From contig QAMW01000003.1 of NCBI GenBank assembly GCA_003150235.1, positions 62,001 through 126,000 of the forward strand: a DNA stretch of 64,000 bases, read 5' to 3'. The notes below the pieces were generated by a model. That model worked only from the letters and a program-made list of their open reading frames with translations, had not been told where the DNA came from and did not search any database. The position numbers and the translations under genes were made by a program. Within the stretch, counting starts at the first letter, position 1. Every line of letters starts with the position of its first letter. This document shows positions 24,609 through 35,300 of the stretch, piece after piece. The DNA is from Bacteroidales bacterium. GTDB lineage: Bacteria; Bacteroidota; Bacteroidia; Bacteroidales; Muribaculaceae.

Positions 24609-27137
24609 ATGAGGACATCATTATCACTTCTCGTTATCGCTATCTGCGCGCTCGTAGCAACGGGTGCCGAACAGTTTGTAACCTTTCAGCCTGCCGGTGA
24701 CAGCCCCTTTGCCGTTGTCGAAAACGCAAAGCCGGTCGCAATCTATGTAGACCCGGCTGCTGATGAAGCCGTAAAGATTGCCGCCCGGTCACTCGCCGCC
24801 GATTTCGCGAGGGTTACAGGCACAGAGGCAATTCTCGCCGATACGCCACAGAATGTGGGTATAATTACAGGCACGATAGGCAATCCCCTCATCGACCGCC
24901 TCATAAAAGAGAAGCGCATCGACGGCAAAGAGCTTAAAGGAAAGCGCGAAAAATACCTACTTCAGGTAATCGACAACCCCGCCGAAGGCATTGACCGCGC
25001 ACTTGTCATTGCCGGAAGCGACCGTCGCGGTACTGTCTACGGCATCTACGAGCTGTCGCGGCAAATGGGTGTGTCGCCGTGGTACTGGTGGGCTGATGCG
25101 CCGGTCACTCACCGTGACAATGTGTATGTGACTCCAGGAGTATTCACCGACGGCGAACCTGCCGTGAAATATCGCGGCATATTCCTCAACGACGAGGCTC
25201 CATGCCTCACAAGCTGGGTGAAAAATCATTACGGCACGTCGTATGGCGACCACCGTTTCTACGCCGATGTGTTCGAACTGCTTCTGCGCCTGAAAGCCAA
25301 CTTCATGTGGCCCGCGATGTGGGGATGGGCATTTTACGCCGATGACCCCGAAAACTCGGCGACAGCCGACCGCATGGGTATAATAATGGGTACGTCACAC
25401 CACGAGCCGATGGGGCGCAACCATCAGGAATATGCGCGTCACCGTGACCAATACGGTGCATGGAACTATAACACCAACAGCAAAAATCTCGACCGTTTCT
25501 TTGCCGACGGCATCCGCCGCCTTAAAGACACGGAAGATATCGTGACCATCGGTATGCGCGGCGACGGCGACGAGGCTATGGGCGATGCCACCGACATCGA
25601 GCTGATGGAGCGCATCGTGGCAAACCAGCGCAAGATAATCGCCCGCGAGACCGGAAAAAATGCAAAGGAACGTCCGCAGGTATGGGCTCTCTACAAGGAG
25701 GTGCTCGACTATTACGACGGCGGTATGCGTGTGCCCGACGACGTGATAATGCTCTTATGCGATGACAACTGGGGCAATGTACGCCGCCTTCCTGATGCCA
25801 AGGAACGCCAGCATCCCGGCGGATGGGGAATGTATTACCATGTCGATTACGTGGGTGCGCCCCGAAACTCGAAATGGATCAACGTGACTCCGGTACAGAA
25901 CATGTGGGAACAGCTGAAACTCACTTACGACTACGGTGTAGACCGCCTATGGATACTTAACGTGGGCGACCTCAAGCCTATGGAATATCCCATCACTCTT
26001 TTCCTCGACATGGCGTGGAATCCCGACTCGATTACCGTGAATAACCTCAAAGACCATACACGCGACTTCTGCCGCGCCCAGTTTGGTGACCGACATGCCG
26101 ACGAGGCTGCGCGCATCATCAATCTATACAGCAAATACAACGGGCGCGTCACACCGGAAATGCTCGATGCATCGACCTACAACATCGCTACCGGAGAATG
26201 GAAACAGGTAGCCGACGACTATGTCCGTCTCGAAGCCGAGGCACTGCGCCTGTACCTTGACATGGAGCCTGAATATCGCGACGCCTACCGCCAGCTCGTA
26301 CTGTTCCCGGTACAGGCTATGTCAAATCTTTACGAGATGTACTATTCACAGGCGATGAATCGCTACCTTTACGCGCAAGGTGACCCGGAAGCCGACCGCT
26401 ATGCCGACAACGTAGAACGCTGTTTCACACGTGACGCGGAACTTTGCCGCCAATACAACGAGGATATCGCCGGTGGCAAATGGCGCGGCATGATGACCCA
26501 GAAACATATAGGATACACGTCGTGGAACGACAATTTCCCCGCCGACATCCTCCCTGAAGTGAAGCGCATCGGCGATGACTCCCCGAAAGGCGGCTACACC
26601 TTTGCCGCCGGTGACAAAGGCTATATTGCCATCGAGGCTGAACACTTCAACCGCGCCACCGATGCCCCGGCGACATCGTGGACAGTAATCCCCGATATGG
26701 GCAGAACCCTAAGCGGCATAGCAGCCATGCCTTACACCACCGACCCCGCAGGCGCATCGCTCTCCTACCGCATGACGCTCCCCGACTCGGTATCCACCGT
26801 AAATGTGACCGTGGTAGTCAAGTCGACCCTCGCCTTCAAGAATCGCGAAGGACACCGCTATACCGTAGGTTTCGATGGCACCGAACCTGCTACCGTCAAT
26901 TTCAACGCCAACCTCAACGAAGCCCCCGAAAATATCTATGATGTGTTTTATCCCACAGTGGCGCGCCGTGTTGTTGAAAGCAAAGTACCTCTTGATGTGA
27001 CGCGTGATGCCGACGGCTATTCCGTACTCACTCTCGCGCCGCTCGATCCCGGGGTGGTGTTTGAGAAGATAGTTGTGGATTTCGGAGGATATGAGTCGTC
27101 GTATCTCCACGGCACCGAATCGCCAAAATCACGCTAA
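24609..27137 (+). CDS. Glycoside hydrolase family 115 (alpha-1,2-glucuronidase type)
   Basis: An 842-residue exported enzyme. The signal peptide is MRTSLSLLVIAICALVATGA. An N-terminal alpha/beta domain follows (ADEAVKIAARSLAADFARVTG; VIAGSDRRGTVYGIYELSRQMGVSPWYWWADAP). The catalytic barrel has KYRGIFLNDEAPCLTSW, RLKANFMWPAMWGWAFY, GIIMGTSHHEPMGRN, TIGMRGDGDEAMG, LLCDDNWGNVRRLP and GGWGMYYHVDYVGAPRN. A C-terminal beta domain begins at about 690 (YIAIEAEHFNRA). GH115 enzymes remove (4-O-methyl)glucuronic acid from xylan. This fits the pectin- and arabinan-directed genes in the window. The start at 24609 is set by the promoter. Confidence 0.93.
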   Translation: MRTSLSLLVIAICALVATGAEQFVTFQPAGDSPFAVVENAKPVAIYVDPAADEAVKIAARSLAADFARVTGTEAILADTPQNVGIITGTIGNPLIDRLIKEKRIDGKELKGKREKYLLQVIDNPAEGIDRALVIAGSDRRGTVYGIYELSRQMGVSPWYWWADAPVTHRDNVYVTPGVFTDGEPAVKYRGIFLNDEAPCLTSWVKNHYGTSYGDHRFYADVFELLLRLKANFMWPAMWGWAFYADDPENSATADRMGIIMGTSHHEPMGRNHQEYARHRDQYGAWNYNTNSKNLDRFFADGIRRLKDTEDIVTIGMRGDGDEAMGDATDIELMERIVANQRKIIARETGKNAKERPQVWALYKEVLDYYDGGMRVPDDVIMLLCDDNWGNVRRLPDAKERQHPGGWGMYYHVDYVGAPRNSKWINVTPVQNMWEQLKLTYDYGVDRLWILNVGDLKPMEYPITLFLDMAWNPDSITVNNLKDHTRDFCRAQFGDRHADEAARIINLYSKYNGRVTPEMLDASTYNIATGEWKQVADDYVRLEAEALRLYLDMEPEYRDAYRQLVLFPVQAMSNLYEMYYSQAMNRYLYAQGDPEADRYADNVERCFTRDAELCRQYNEDIAGGKWRGMMTQKHIGYTSWNDNFPADILPEVKRIGDDSPKGGYTFAAGDKGYIAIEAEHFNRATDAPATSWTVIPDMGRTLSGIAAMPYTTDPAGASLSYRMTLPDSVSTVNVTVVVKSTLAFKNREGHRYTVGFDGTEPATVNFNANLNEAPENIYDVFYPTVARRVVESKVPLDVTRDADGYSVLTLAPLDPGVVFEKIVVDFGGYESSYLHGTESPKSR

Positions 27138-27207
27138 GAGCCGTTAACATTATTGTCAAACCGGCTCTTAACCTGCTCCGCAAAGCCCTATTCTTGATTT
27201 TTTTGAG

Positions 27208-27215
27208 TAACTTTG
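27208..27215 (+). promoter_or_regulatory. Promoter -7 box of ribF
   Basis: TAACTTTG, 7 nt before the ribF ATG; the -33 element is poor. Confidence 0.5.
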
Positions 27216-27222
27216 CGGCGAT

Positions 27223-28149
27223 ATGTTGTTGACACAGCCTGACCACAGTCATCGCCGCATAGTTTCGGTGGGAATGTTTGACGGAGTCCATGAAGGACAC
27301 CGCGCACTGCTTCGCGACCTGCTCGACAAGGGAGCCAAGCTTCATCTGCGTCCGGCAGCAGTGACATTCCGCTGCCATCCGCGCCATCTTGTGAAGCCGG
27401 GCAACCGCGTGGCTATGCTCATGTCGCTTGACGAGCGTATCGACAAGCTGCACCGGTGTGGCATCGAGGATGTGATTCTGCTTGATTTCGATGAGAAGAC
27501 CCGCATGATGTCGGCTCGCGATTTCTTGGTGATGCTTCACGACTCCTACGATGTCGAGGCAATAGTGATGGGATTCAACAACCGTTTCGGGCATGACCGT
27601 CCTGAAGGCATCGAGGCATACCGGGAGATTGGCGCGCCTCTCGGCATACGCGTATTTGCCGCCAAGGAATATCGTTGTGACCCGTCGCTTGCCGTCAGTT
27701 CATCGGCAGTAAGGCATCTTCTGGCATCATGTGAAGTAAAAAAAGCGACGCGCCTCCTCGGGCATCCCTACCGTCTTGCAGGCAGAGTGGTACACGGTAA
27801 GGAGCTTGGACGTACCATCGGTTTTCCCACCGCCAACATAGAGCCTCTTGACAGTGACAGCGTGATACCCGGCAACGGAGTCTACGCCGTGAAAGTGCAT
27901 CTCCCCGGCGGAATCACTCGCCCCGGAATGTTAAACATAGGTCATCGTCCCACGGTGGACTCCCCGTATGCACCTCCGTCAATCGAGGTCAACATATTTG
28001 ATTACGACGCCGATTTATACGGCAAGCCCGTGGCGGTAGACTTTATAGCCTTTATGCGCCACGAGCAAGCGTTTGAATCAATCGGCGAGCTTACACGACA
28101 GCTTGCCGCCGACCGCGATGAAGCACGTCGGCTATGCCTCAACGGATAA
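27223..28149 (+). CDS. ribF: Bifunctional riboflavin kinase / FAD synthetase (RibF)
   Basis: A 308-residue two-domain enzyme making FMN from riboflavin and then FAD. The N-terminal nucleotidyltransferase has GMFDGVHEGHRALL (HxGH motif) and SSSAVRHLL. The C-terminal kinase (about 180-305) has GRVVHGKELGRTIGFPTANIE, GNGVYAVKV and GMLNIGHRPTVD. Its 3' end overlaps the convergent fluC by 11 bp. The ATG lies 7 nt after the -7 box. Confidence 0.95.
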   Translation: MLLTQPDHSHRRIVSVGMFDGVHEGHRALLRDLLDKGAKLHLRPAAVTFRCHPRHLVKPGNRVAMLMSLDERIDKLHRCGIEDVILLDFDEKTRMMSARDFLVMLHDSYDVEAIVMGFNNRFGHDRPEGIEAYREIGAPLGIRVFAAKEYRCDPSLAVSSSAVRHLLASCEVKKATRLLGHPYRLAGRVVHGKELGRTIGFPTANIEPLDSDSVIPGNGVYAVKVHLPGGITRPGMLNIGHRPTVDSPYAPPSIEVNIFDYDADLYGKPVAVDFIAFMRHEQAFESIGELTRQLAADRDEARRLCLNG

Positions 28150-28510
28150 GCGCGCGACCACCCCACACAAGAAGTACACCAAGTACCACGCTCAGTGCAA
28201 GGTAGATTGCAAATGTAGTCCAGTCACCTTTTGAACCGAGTACCCACATATCGTCGGCAAATGACGAGAAAGTGGTGAAACCGCCACAAAATCCGGTAAT
28301 AAGAAGCACATTTTCGCCCGGAGTCATCACATGAGCTTTCTCAAGGAGTCCGAAAAACAGTCCTATGATAAAACATCCGATGATATTTACCAGAAACGTA
28401 CCCATCGGGAACGACCCGTGCCACATACCCGAGCACCATTTGCCCACCAGATATCTACCGCAGGTGCCGACAAATCCGCCGCAGCCTGCCAACAACATCG
28501 CTTTAATCAC
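28139..28510 (-). CDS. fluC: Fluoride ion channel FluC (CrcB)
   Basis: A 123-residue, four-helix small membrane protein that forms dual-topology dimers exporting fluoride. Diagnostic motifs are GGFVGTCGRYLVG, GTFLVNIIGCFIIG and GFCGGFTTFSSFADDM, with the Phe-box residues. No fluoride riboswitch is evident in the roughly 90 nt upstream, although that gap is short and AT-rich. It converges on ribF. Confidence 0.93.
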   Translation of the reverse strand: MIKAMLLAGCGGFVGTCGRYLVGKWCSGMWHGSFPMGTFLVNIIGCFIIGLFFGLLEKAHVMTPGENVLLITGFCGGFTTFSSFADDMWVLGSKGDWTTFAIYLALSVVLGVLLVWGGRALIR

Positions 28511-28597
28511 AACAATAAAATTTTAGTTAAAAAGAAATTTTTTATTTTAATCTTTATACCGCGATATCGGCGTGTTTGGTTTATGACAAGCAAAAAA

Positions 28598-30607
28598 TCA
28601 CCGGATTACCGTCAGGCGACGTGGCTGCGCCGCTATATGGCATGAGCCGTCGGTTGCAAGCAGCCTTACAAGATATATTCCGGCGGCAACGCCCTCAAGA
28701 CTCCATTCATAACGGTCATTACCCGATATGGTCTCATACAATACCGTCTCACCGGTCATATCAGTGACTATCAATGCAATATCGACATCACATGTCATGT
28801 TGTGACTCCACGAAAATTCCACACTTTCACGCGCCGGCTCATCAGAAAACATAAGATTGATTACCGGTTTGCCACCGAGGATAGTGAATGTCAGCGACTC
28901 CTTCACGCGGTTTCCGGCATTATCGGCTACCGATAGAAATGCCTCATGGGTTCCCGGGGCAAGCATGGCTGTCGATGCGGTAAACCTGACTACATTCTCA
29001 CCGGTACACTCCGTACGCAAAGGCAGACACATCCCCCCGTCAACCGTCAGTACGGGTGAAGCGCCAAACATACCTGAGGCACTGTTTACCCCGCTGTCAT
29101 CATCGCTTACTTCAGCCACGATAAGACCGTCGGCGTAATGTATATATACCGTCGGCTCAATTTCATCCATATATTTGCCGCCGGCATCGGGAAGCAATGC
29201 GATATCTCCTGTCATGCCGCTCCCTTCCTTTCTATCATCCGAAAGAAAGTGTACGGCTATCCTTATCTTGCCCGGTTCGGCATGAGGCAACATTATTTTT
29301 CCTGAAAAACGCGACTCCTTGACTTTTGCCATTCCACGCCACAGCACTTCATCATTACATACAACCATCTTATCCTTATCTCCCCCGTCGAGCACAGGCA
29401 TTTCACGTGCCGGCGCGTAAACGATGATTTCGGCAGTGCCGTCATGACGCGAGCCGTCAGCGGAAACTATTTCCCCGGAAATGTCAAACCTCTCGCCGGG
29501 GCGCACTGATTCAGGCACATGGCATTCGACACTTAGCTCAGCCACATGATAAGGCAACGCCGGGTCGCCGGTAAATGCATAGGCAAGGACATTTTTCCCG
29601 TAGACACTGTTAAGTGTGCGCCGTGCATCCGCTATACATTCGCGTTGAGTTGCAAGCCAAAGATCTCCGACCGGCGTTGTGGCGGTCGCAGCATTGCGCT
29701 TGTCAAGAAAGCTCAGCGCAATTCTCTGATTGTATGATGAATACACAACCTCAGTAGCACCGATAACACCGATTGCCCCTCCGTCGCGGTTATATATCAT
29801 GGCTTCGGCGAGAGTGGTCTCAAAATGGCGGAATGCGTTTATGTCACATGAACTGAAGAAAGCCCAGGGGAAATGAGATTGCCTTATCGCCGAAGCCTCC
29901 GAGGCATTCCACAATCCCTCTCCGGTAATCGACGTAGGGTCACCGTGACCTACATACATCATCAGATCGACCCCGTCACGAAGTGCCGCAGCAAAGCGTC
30001 CGTGCATAATCGGAGCACGTCCTTCGACAAGATGCTCAAGCCCTACATAGGCCTTATGAACCGTCGAGCGGGGAAATTCTTCGGCAAGACGCTCAGCCTG
30101 TTCAAGATGCTCATTGCCATCTCCGTTATCACATGCAATCAGAATGTCACAGCTGTAACGTGAAGTGCTTTCAGCAAGATATTTTTCCACCTTGACTATA
30201 TAGTCGGCAAACTGCGACGGACTTGTTGCAGGTATGCGTCCTACCGCAATATCCGGAACGGTAAACCACTCTTTACTGCCGGAAGTTTCTGACATCATTC
30301 CATACCATGCATCGGAATGTTCATCGCCATACCCCTCCCCGATAATAAGCAGATATTTAAGACCTTTTTCATGACATTTCCTGACATACGCCTTAATTGC
30401 CTCACTATCTGCGACAGGGGCGATTTCGGTATCAATGACTACCTCCACCTCCATGCCCTGCGCCGCACGATGGAGCGACGCCAGCGACTCAGCCTCCGCC
30501 TTCATGCCGGAAGGAGTCACGATTAACAGGTCTGCGCCGTAAAGCGTGAATGCTACCGGGAACAATACGCTCAGCCACACAAGCTGGAGCATGCATAATG
30601 GATTCAT
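28598..30607 (-). CDS. Gingipain-type C25 peptidase, short PorU-like protein
   Basis: A 669-residue exported protein with signal MNPLCMLQLVWLSVLFPVAFTLYG. The caspase-like C25 domain (about 25-360) carries the catalytic pair His221 (MYVGHGDP) and Cys254 (FFSSCDINAF). The 33-residue spacing is the same as in PorU downstream (His640/Cys673). VPDIAVGRIPATS is the PorU-like VGRIP motif. The remainder is beta-sandwich domains ending in a T9SS-type or FlgD-like segment (AAGIYLVRLLATDG). Compared with PorU it lacks the long N-terminal region. It may be a second sortase or a secreted cysteine protease. Confidence 0.85.
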   Translation of the reverse strand: MNPLCMLQLVWLSVLFPVAFTLYGADLLIVTPSGMKAEAESLASLHRAAQGMEVEVVIDTEIAPVADSEAIKAYVRKCHEKGLKYLLIIGEGYGDEHSDAWYGMMSETSGSKEWFTVPDIAVGRIPATSPSQFADYIVKVEKYLAESTSRYSCDILIACDNGDGNEHLEQAERLAEEFPRSTVHKAYVGLEHLVEGRAPIMHGRFAAALRDGVDLMMYVGHGDPTSITGEGLWNASEASAIRQSHFPWAFFSSCDINAFRHFETTLAEAMIYNRDGGAIGVIGATEVVYSSYNQRIALSFLDKRNAATATTPVGDLWLATQRECIADARRTLNSVYGKNVLAYAFTGDPALPYHVAELSVECHVPESVRPGERFDISGEIVSADGSRHDGTAEIIVYAPAREMPVLDGGDKDKMVVCNDEVLWRGMAKVKESRFSGKIMLPHAEPGKIRIAVHFLSDDRKEGSGMTGDIALLPDAGGKYMDEIEPTVYIHYADGLIVAEVSDDDSGVNSASGMFGASPVLTVDGGMCLPLRTECTGENVVRFTASTAMLAPGTHEAFLSVADNAGNRVKESLTFTILGGKPVINLMFSDEPARESVEFSWSHNMTCDVDIALIVTDMTGETVLYETISGNDRYEWSLEGVAAGIYLVRLLATDGSCHIAAQPRRLTVIR

Positions 30608-30640
30608 AGAAATGGATATGATAATGTAGGTTAATATTAA

Positions 30641-31204
30641 TTACTTAATGCGGAAATGCAAAGCAGTCACTCCATTGAGAGTGCCTTCCACAAGAGTGTC
30701 GACGGGTAGTTCACGGGCAAAGCAGTCATGGCATGTCACTATTATGTCACCAATCTTCATTACCCCGATAGCACTTGCCTTGGCAAAAAGTTGCCACGCA
30801 TTTTCTATCTCACCGGAAAAATCGACCGTATAATCACCGATGGCGGCGATAAGGGGAGATGCGGAGTCATTTACAGGCTGCCATTCACCAAGTATGATTG
30901 CACCCTCATAAATATTTAACAGTCCGTGTTGCAGCCCGGCATACGATGCCATGGCATCATCCGGGAACGGGAGCACGCAAAGCGTCATTGCGTCAAGATA
31001 ACGCGAAGCAAACCGTTCGCCCACATTCTTGCCAAGTCGCCCGTTGCGCATGGCAAATCCAAGCCGGTAACTCCAGTTTTGTGAAAACGGCGGAATAAAA
31101 AACGGTTTCCCGTCTTTTATAATCGATGAATCGGGCAGTATATCCATCCCGAGCGGACAATCGGTTTCTGAACCCGGCTTACGGTCGAAGGAGAGTACTT
31201 TCAT
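30641..31204 (-). CDS. FAH-family-like protein lacking metal ligands (likely pseudoenzyme)
   Basis: A 187-residue protein whose frame resembles short fumarylacetoacetate-hydrolase-family proteins of Bacteroidales: LPDSSIIKDGKPFFIPPFS, GRLGKNVGERFASRYLDAM, GVMKIGDIIVTCHD and EGTLNGVTALHFRIK. The family's metal ligands are missing. The E-x-E that should follow the PPFS segment reads SYRLGFAMRNGR, and the downstream IDFTARD-type aspartate motif reads VLPFPDD. Catalysis by the usual hydrolase chemistry is therefore unlikely. Its ATG overlaps the rex stop (ATGA, 4 bp), so it is translated together with Rex. Confidence 0.75.
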   Translation of the reverse strand: MKVLSFDRKPGSETDCPLGMDILPDSSIIKDGKPFFIPPFSQNWSYRLGFAMRNGRLGKNVGERFASRYLDAMTLCVLPFPDDAMASYAGLQHGLLNIYEGAIILGEWQPVNDSASPLIAAIGDYTVDFSGEIENAWQLFAKASAIGVMKIGDIIVTCHDCFARELPVDTLVEGTLNGVTALHFRIK

Positions 31205-31872
31205 TTCTCTGCCTTTAATGCCTTACTGAGTCCGAGACGATTGTACATCACCGCAAGATGGGCATAAATCGAAGTGTTCTGTATCACAATGCCTTCAGGG
31301 GCGGTAATGCGGAACGGCGAAAAATTCCATAATGCCTTTATCCCGGCATCGACAAGCAGGTCACTTACTTCCTGAGCATGCTCGATAGGCACCGCAATAA
31401 TGCCGATTTCCGCTTTCAGCGCGCCAAGACGCTCTTTTAGCTCCGAGATGTCGTAGATAGGCACTCCGCACACCTGCTGACCTACCTTTTCAGGCTTGAT
31501 GTCAAAACCGGCAACAATGTTAAGTCCGTAATTTGCCAGACCTGAATCCTGAATAAGAGAGTTCCCAAGACTTCCCACACCCATCATCACGGCATTGTGC
31601 CCGACCTTGAAGCATAGAAAATCCTGAAGCACACGCTCAAGCGACGCCACTTCATAGCCTATCCTCGTCTTCCCCTTTATATTGAGAAATGACAAATCCT
31701 TAGCTATCATGGAAGCATCCACATTAATCTCCTTGGCAATCTGAGTCGATGAAACATACTCCACCCCGCTTTCCTTGAGCAAGCTCACGTAAGCAAGATA
31801 CCAAGGCAACCGCCGAAGCGTGGGCTCCGGCAATATGTCACGGGATGCTGATATAGTTCGATTTGTAGCCAT
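31201..31872 (-). CDS. rex: Redox-sensing transcriptional repressor Rex
   Basis: Rex senses the NADH/NAD+ ratio and represses fermentation and respiration genes when NADH is low. The 223 residues comprise an N-terminal winged helix (RRLPWYLAYVSLLKESGVEYVSSTQIAKEINVDASMIAKDLSFL) and a Rossmann domain (MGVGSLGNSLIQ). A GFDIKPEKVGQQVCGVPIYDISEL motif and a final domain-swapping helix region follow. Bacteroidetes Rex often controls central redox genes. Here it is transcribed with the FAH-like gene. The promoter box is 10 nt before the ATG. Confidence 0.95.
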   Translation of the reverse strand: MATNRTISASRDILPEPTLRRLPWYLAYVSLLKESGVEYVSSTQIAKEINVDASMIAKDLSFLNIKGKTRIGYEVASLERVLQDFLCFKVGHNAVMMGVGSLGNSLIQDSGLANYGLNIVAGFDIKPEKVGQQVCGVPIYDISELKERLGALKAEIGIIAVPIEHAQEVSDLLVDAGIKALWNFSPFRITAPEGIVIQNTSIYAHLAVMYNRLGLSKALKAEK

Positions 31873-31882
31873 AGTGTCACCG

Positions 31883-31914
31883 CAAAGATACGAATAAGCG
31901 AGAGTAATGCCAAA
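31883..31914 (-). promoter_or_regulatory. Promoter of rex and the FAH-like gene
   Basis: Minus-strand TTTG (31914-31911), 20 nt, TATCTTTG (31890-31883). Confidence 0.75.
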
Positions 31915-31943
31915 TTTATTTTAGTTTTCAGTTTTGGTATGGA

Positions 31944-31985
31944 GCGCGCAGCTGTAGGGGCGGATGGAAGTCCGCCCGTGATACT
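31944..31985 (+). repeat. Family A (REP-like) hairpin
   Basis: GCTGTAG foot, stem GGGCGGA/TCCGCCC (31958-31964 and 31971-31977) with the TGGAAG loop. Confidence 0.75.
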
Positions 31986-32012
31986 TACTGGGGTTGACCG
32001 CAGGGCATCATC

Positions 32013-32192
32013 TGTATGTAGCCGGGGCGTTGAGCATAGCGAAACCCCCGGAACGATGGCTCCCCTTTGAATGTTTCCCGATAGGGAATCATCAATCTTA
32101 CCCCGTGATGATTCCTTACGGAAACATCCGATTTTGACTCACTTACCGTCGGTATCGCTGCGCTCAACCGACGGCTAAATTTGGATTTTCCC
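32013..32192. repeat. Family C palindromic element, full copy 2
   Basis: Left arm starts GTAGCCGGGGCGTTGAGC, right arm ends GCTCAACCGACGGCTAAA. The centre has GGGAATCATCA and TGATGATTCC words. The 466-bp gap 31873-32338 holds only the rex promoter, a family A unit and this element. Confidence 0.7.
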
Positions 32193-32338
32193 CTGTCGGG
32201 GAAAAGTTGCCAGATTTAAGTTGTCAGCGCGTAGGGGGTAGCGACAAGAGGAAACCCGCCTTGTACACAGGCTATATTGATATCCTTCACTGAATAGTGA
32301 CTTTACTAATCTGTTGCAATACACAATGTAGGGGGAGA

Positions 32339-35300
32339 TTATTGCGCGGCGACGGCGATTTTTTTCGCTTTGCTCTGTATCAGTTCCCCGTCGCCGTCTA
32401 TCGTGGCGCGGTAAACATATATGCCTCGCGACACACGACGGCCGGCATTGTCGGTAAGATCCCATGCAAACGGCATTCCGGCGGTGTCATTACGGTCAGT
32501 GCGGCGGTCGCTCCACACCATCCTTCCCATCAGGTCATAAACGGCGACAGTGACATCGGTACGTGTCGTCGGGCGGTTATGCTCAACATAGAAATTTACC
32601 CCCGTCGTGGCAGGATTGGCATCGGCATACAGATTGATTATCTCCGGCAACGTACCTTTTTTCACATTAAACGAAATGCTCGACTCGGCATAATTGTTTG
32701 ACGTGTCCCACACCCTCAGGCGCAATTCATGCTCCCCCTCGGAAAGCCCCGAAAGCGGATAGCTGAACGAGCCGCTCAGCGGTCCTTCGTCGCCCGGTTC
32801 GTAGTATTGGGTGAGATCGGAGTAGGATGTCGACCCGTCAAGCAACAGTGACATCTGATGTCCGATACCGGCACCCGATATGTTGATGCCGATATCATCT
32901 CTTACGCGACCTATCACGGTCGGAGCCTCATTGACCGTCTGCCCGTCGGAAAACGCACTGCTGTTAAGAGCGAAAAGCTCTATCACCGGCGGCTCGGTAT
33001 CGGTAGTGGCATCCTCAGAGTAACCGTACACATAAAAATCGCGGTTAACCCCGGAAGCGTCTGTACCGTTTTCGCTCCAGGCATAGAGGTTAAGTGCGGC
33101 GGGTCGGAAATTATATGATATTTCCGAGGGCATCGCGAGAGTAAAACTGAACTTGCCTTCTTTCACCTGCTCTTTCCCGATGTAAAGGCGGTCACCCTGC
33201 TCCTCGAAAGTGATTGCTTCACCCTTTCCGTGGGCAAGACTCGTGGTACTGTATTCCGCATCATAGAGCGTAGGCACAAGAGTGCCGTCAAAGTCGGCTA
33301 CAATATTCCCGGAGCCATCCACTACCCTTCCTTCAAGGAGCACATTCTCGCGCGCCTTGATGGTAGGCTGGGCCTCCTTGTCGACGGCGACACCGTTTAT
33401 CGCATCGAGCACCATGCGGTTGTCGGCATCAGCGGCATATAGCGCCGGATCGCCCAAAAGCACATAGCGTAGCTTGTTGGTATCGCTCACCGACCCACTG
33501 CGCGCGTTCTTGGCATTCTGAAGTATCTCGCCTATCGTAAGCCCTTCACCGTTGACCACCGAGGCAGCCATGGCGAGCGACATATTTTCGTTAAGGGAAA
33601 TGAACACCGGACGCGTGGCGGCGATGGCGGCGATGATGCCGTTGGGGTTGAAAAACATCACCTCCGCGCCCGACTCGTCAATCAGGTCCCAGCGCAGGAA
33701 GTCGCACGTAGCGGCATACAGGATAGGCTGATGCTTGAAATTGACGGCATCGAGATCCTGCATTGTGAGAAGACCCTCGCCGGTCCAGCTGAAAGTATTG
33801 GCATGACCGATATACCACCACCACATCACGCCCTGGTTAAGGTAACGGAACATCCTGTCATGGGCGCCTGTCGCCACTTTGTCAAACAGCGGGAACGCGT
33901 CGACATATACCTTGGTGAATATCTTGTTTCTGCCTGCCTCGGTCTCAAACATCGTCTTATACACCTTCTCGGTCTGATCGAGATGTTCGCCTCCGTCCTC
34001 ATCGTCGCAGGCAAGGATTATACGGTTTTTCCAGTCGCTTTTGTTATCGTCGGATATATAGGAGCGCAGCTTTTCGACAGTCACCTGCGCCTCTGATTGT
34101 GTGGTGACCGGTATGCGCCCCACGGCGATGCAATGATAGTCGGTCGCAGGGCTGCCGCCCGCACCGTCGCGGAGAAACGCAAAATAATCTTCCGTGGTGT
34201 ACGACGTGTTGTCGTGTGACCCGTCGACGCTCTGCCACTGCAGGAGCACCGGGCGGTTCATCGCCTTCACTTCTGCCGACAGCTGGCGGTGGTCATAGAT
34301 TCCCCTGCCAAACAGCAACGCGTAGCGCAGCTTGCTCTTGGTCGATGACAAGGCACCGCGGTCCCAGTGCATCTTCAGCATACGCCTGAACGCATTGACA
34401 TCGGGAGTCCCCGATGAAAATTCATTGAAGATGTCATCCTGCGTGTACACGGCGACAGTGAGCGGGTTATCCTTCGACTCACGGTGAAGCGCAGCTATCT
34501 CCTCGGCTTGCGCAAGCCACTCTTTTGCGGTGATAATCACCATGTCGGGCACCTCATCGGCATGGATATTCTGGTTTGTTACTGTGCCGGCATATTCAGG
34601 TGTCATGAACCCGACGTCGGGATTCCATGCCACGTAGGTGCGCACACCGGTTTCCGTAGTGCCCCATGTCATTGACGAGCCTTGCTGCGACCCCTCCACG
34701 CGTTTGGGCGATGCAAGGTCGGTCACATCCCACAGGCGTGTTGTCGCCCCGACGCCGTCAAGAGTCGCACTGTGACTGTCGAGCCTGAAGAGCAGCATGC
34801 CGTTGTTCAGGCGCAAGCGACGTTCATAACTCAGCTCTATGTAGTCGAGCCGTGAAAGGCGCACCGTGCCTGACGGCGTGACGGTAATGCCTACATTCAC
34901 CTTGTCGCCCGACGACGCATGTGTTACATTACGGTAAGGTATCGATTTCAGTATGTAGTGACGGTGACCGTCAGTGCCGCTTGCCTCTATTACATTTGCC
35001 GAGGTCGCCTGCAGCGTCGTGCCGTCAAGTGACAGCTCTACCTTGGTCGACCCTCCGAGGGTGTTGGTGGCAAATGAGCAGATGACCGAAAGACGGTCGT
35101 CGGCGCGGTCGGGGACATCGAAGGCAAATGTGCGGCTACGGGTATTCTGGAAGTCCTCGCCGAGAAATGTATGACCTGTCGAGCCGCCCGATATTAGCTC
35201 GTTCTCGTGCAGCAGCAATTCCGTGAACGTGGTGGCTCCCCCTTGCGTAGCTCCGGTCCCGGTGACAGGCATTGTCGCCGCGACACCGGTATCGGCATCC

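Noticed and set aside
28511..28597. Fluoride riboswitch upstream of fluC
   Set aside because: The upstream gap is short, AT-rich and shows no aptamer-like pairing.
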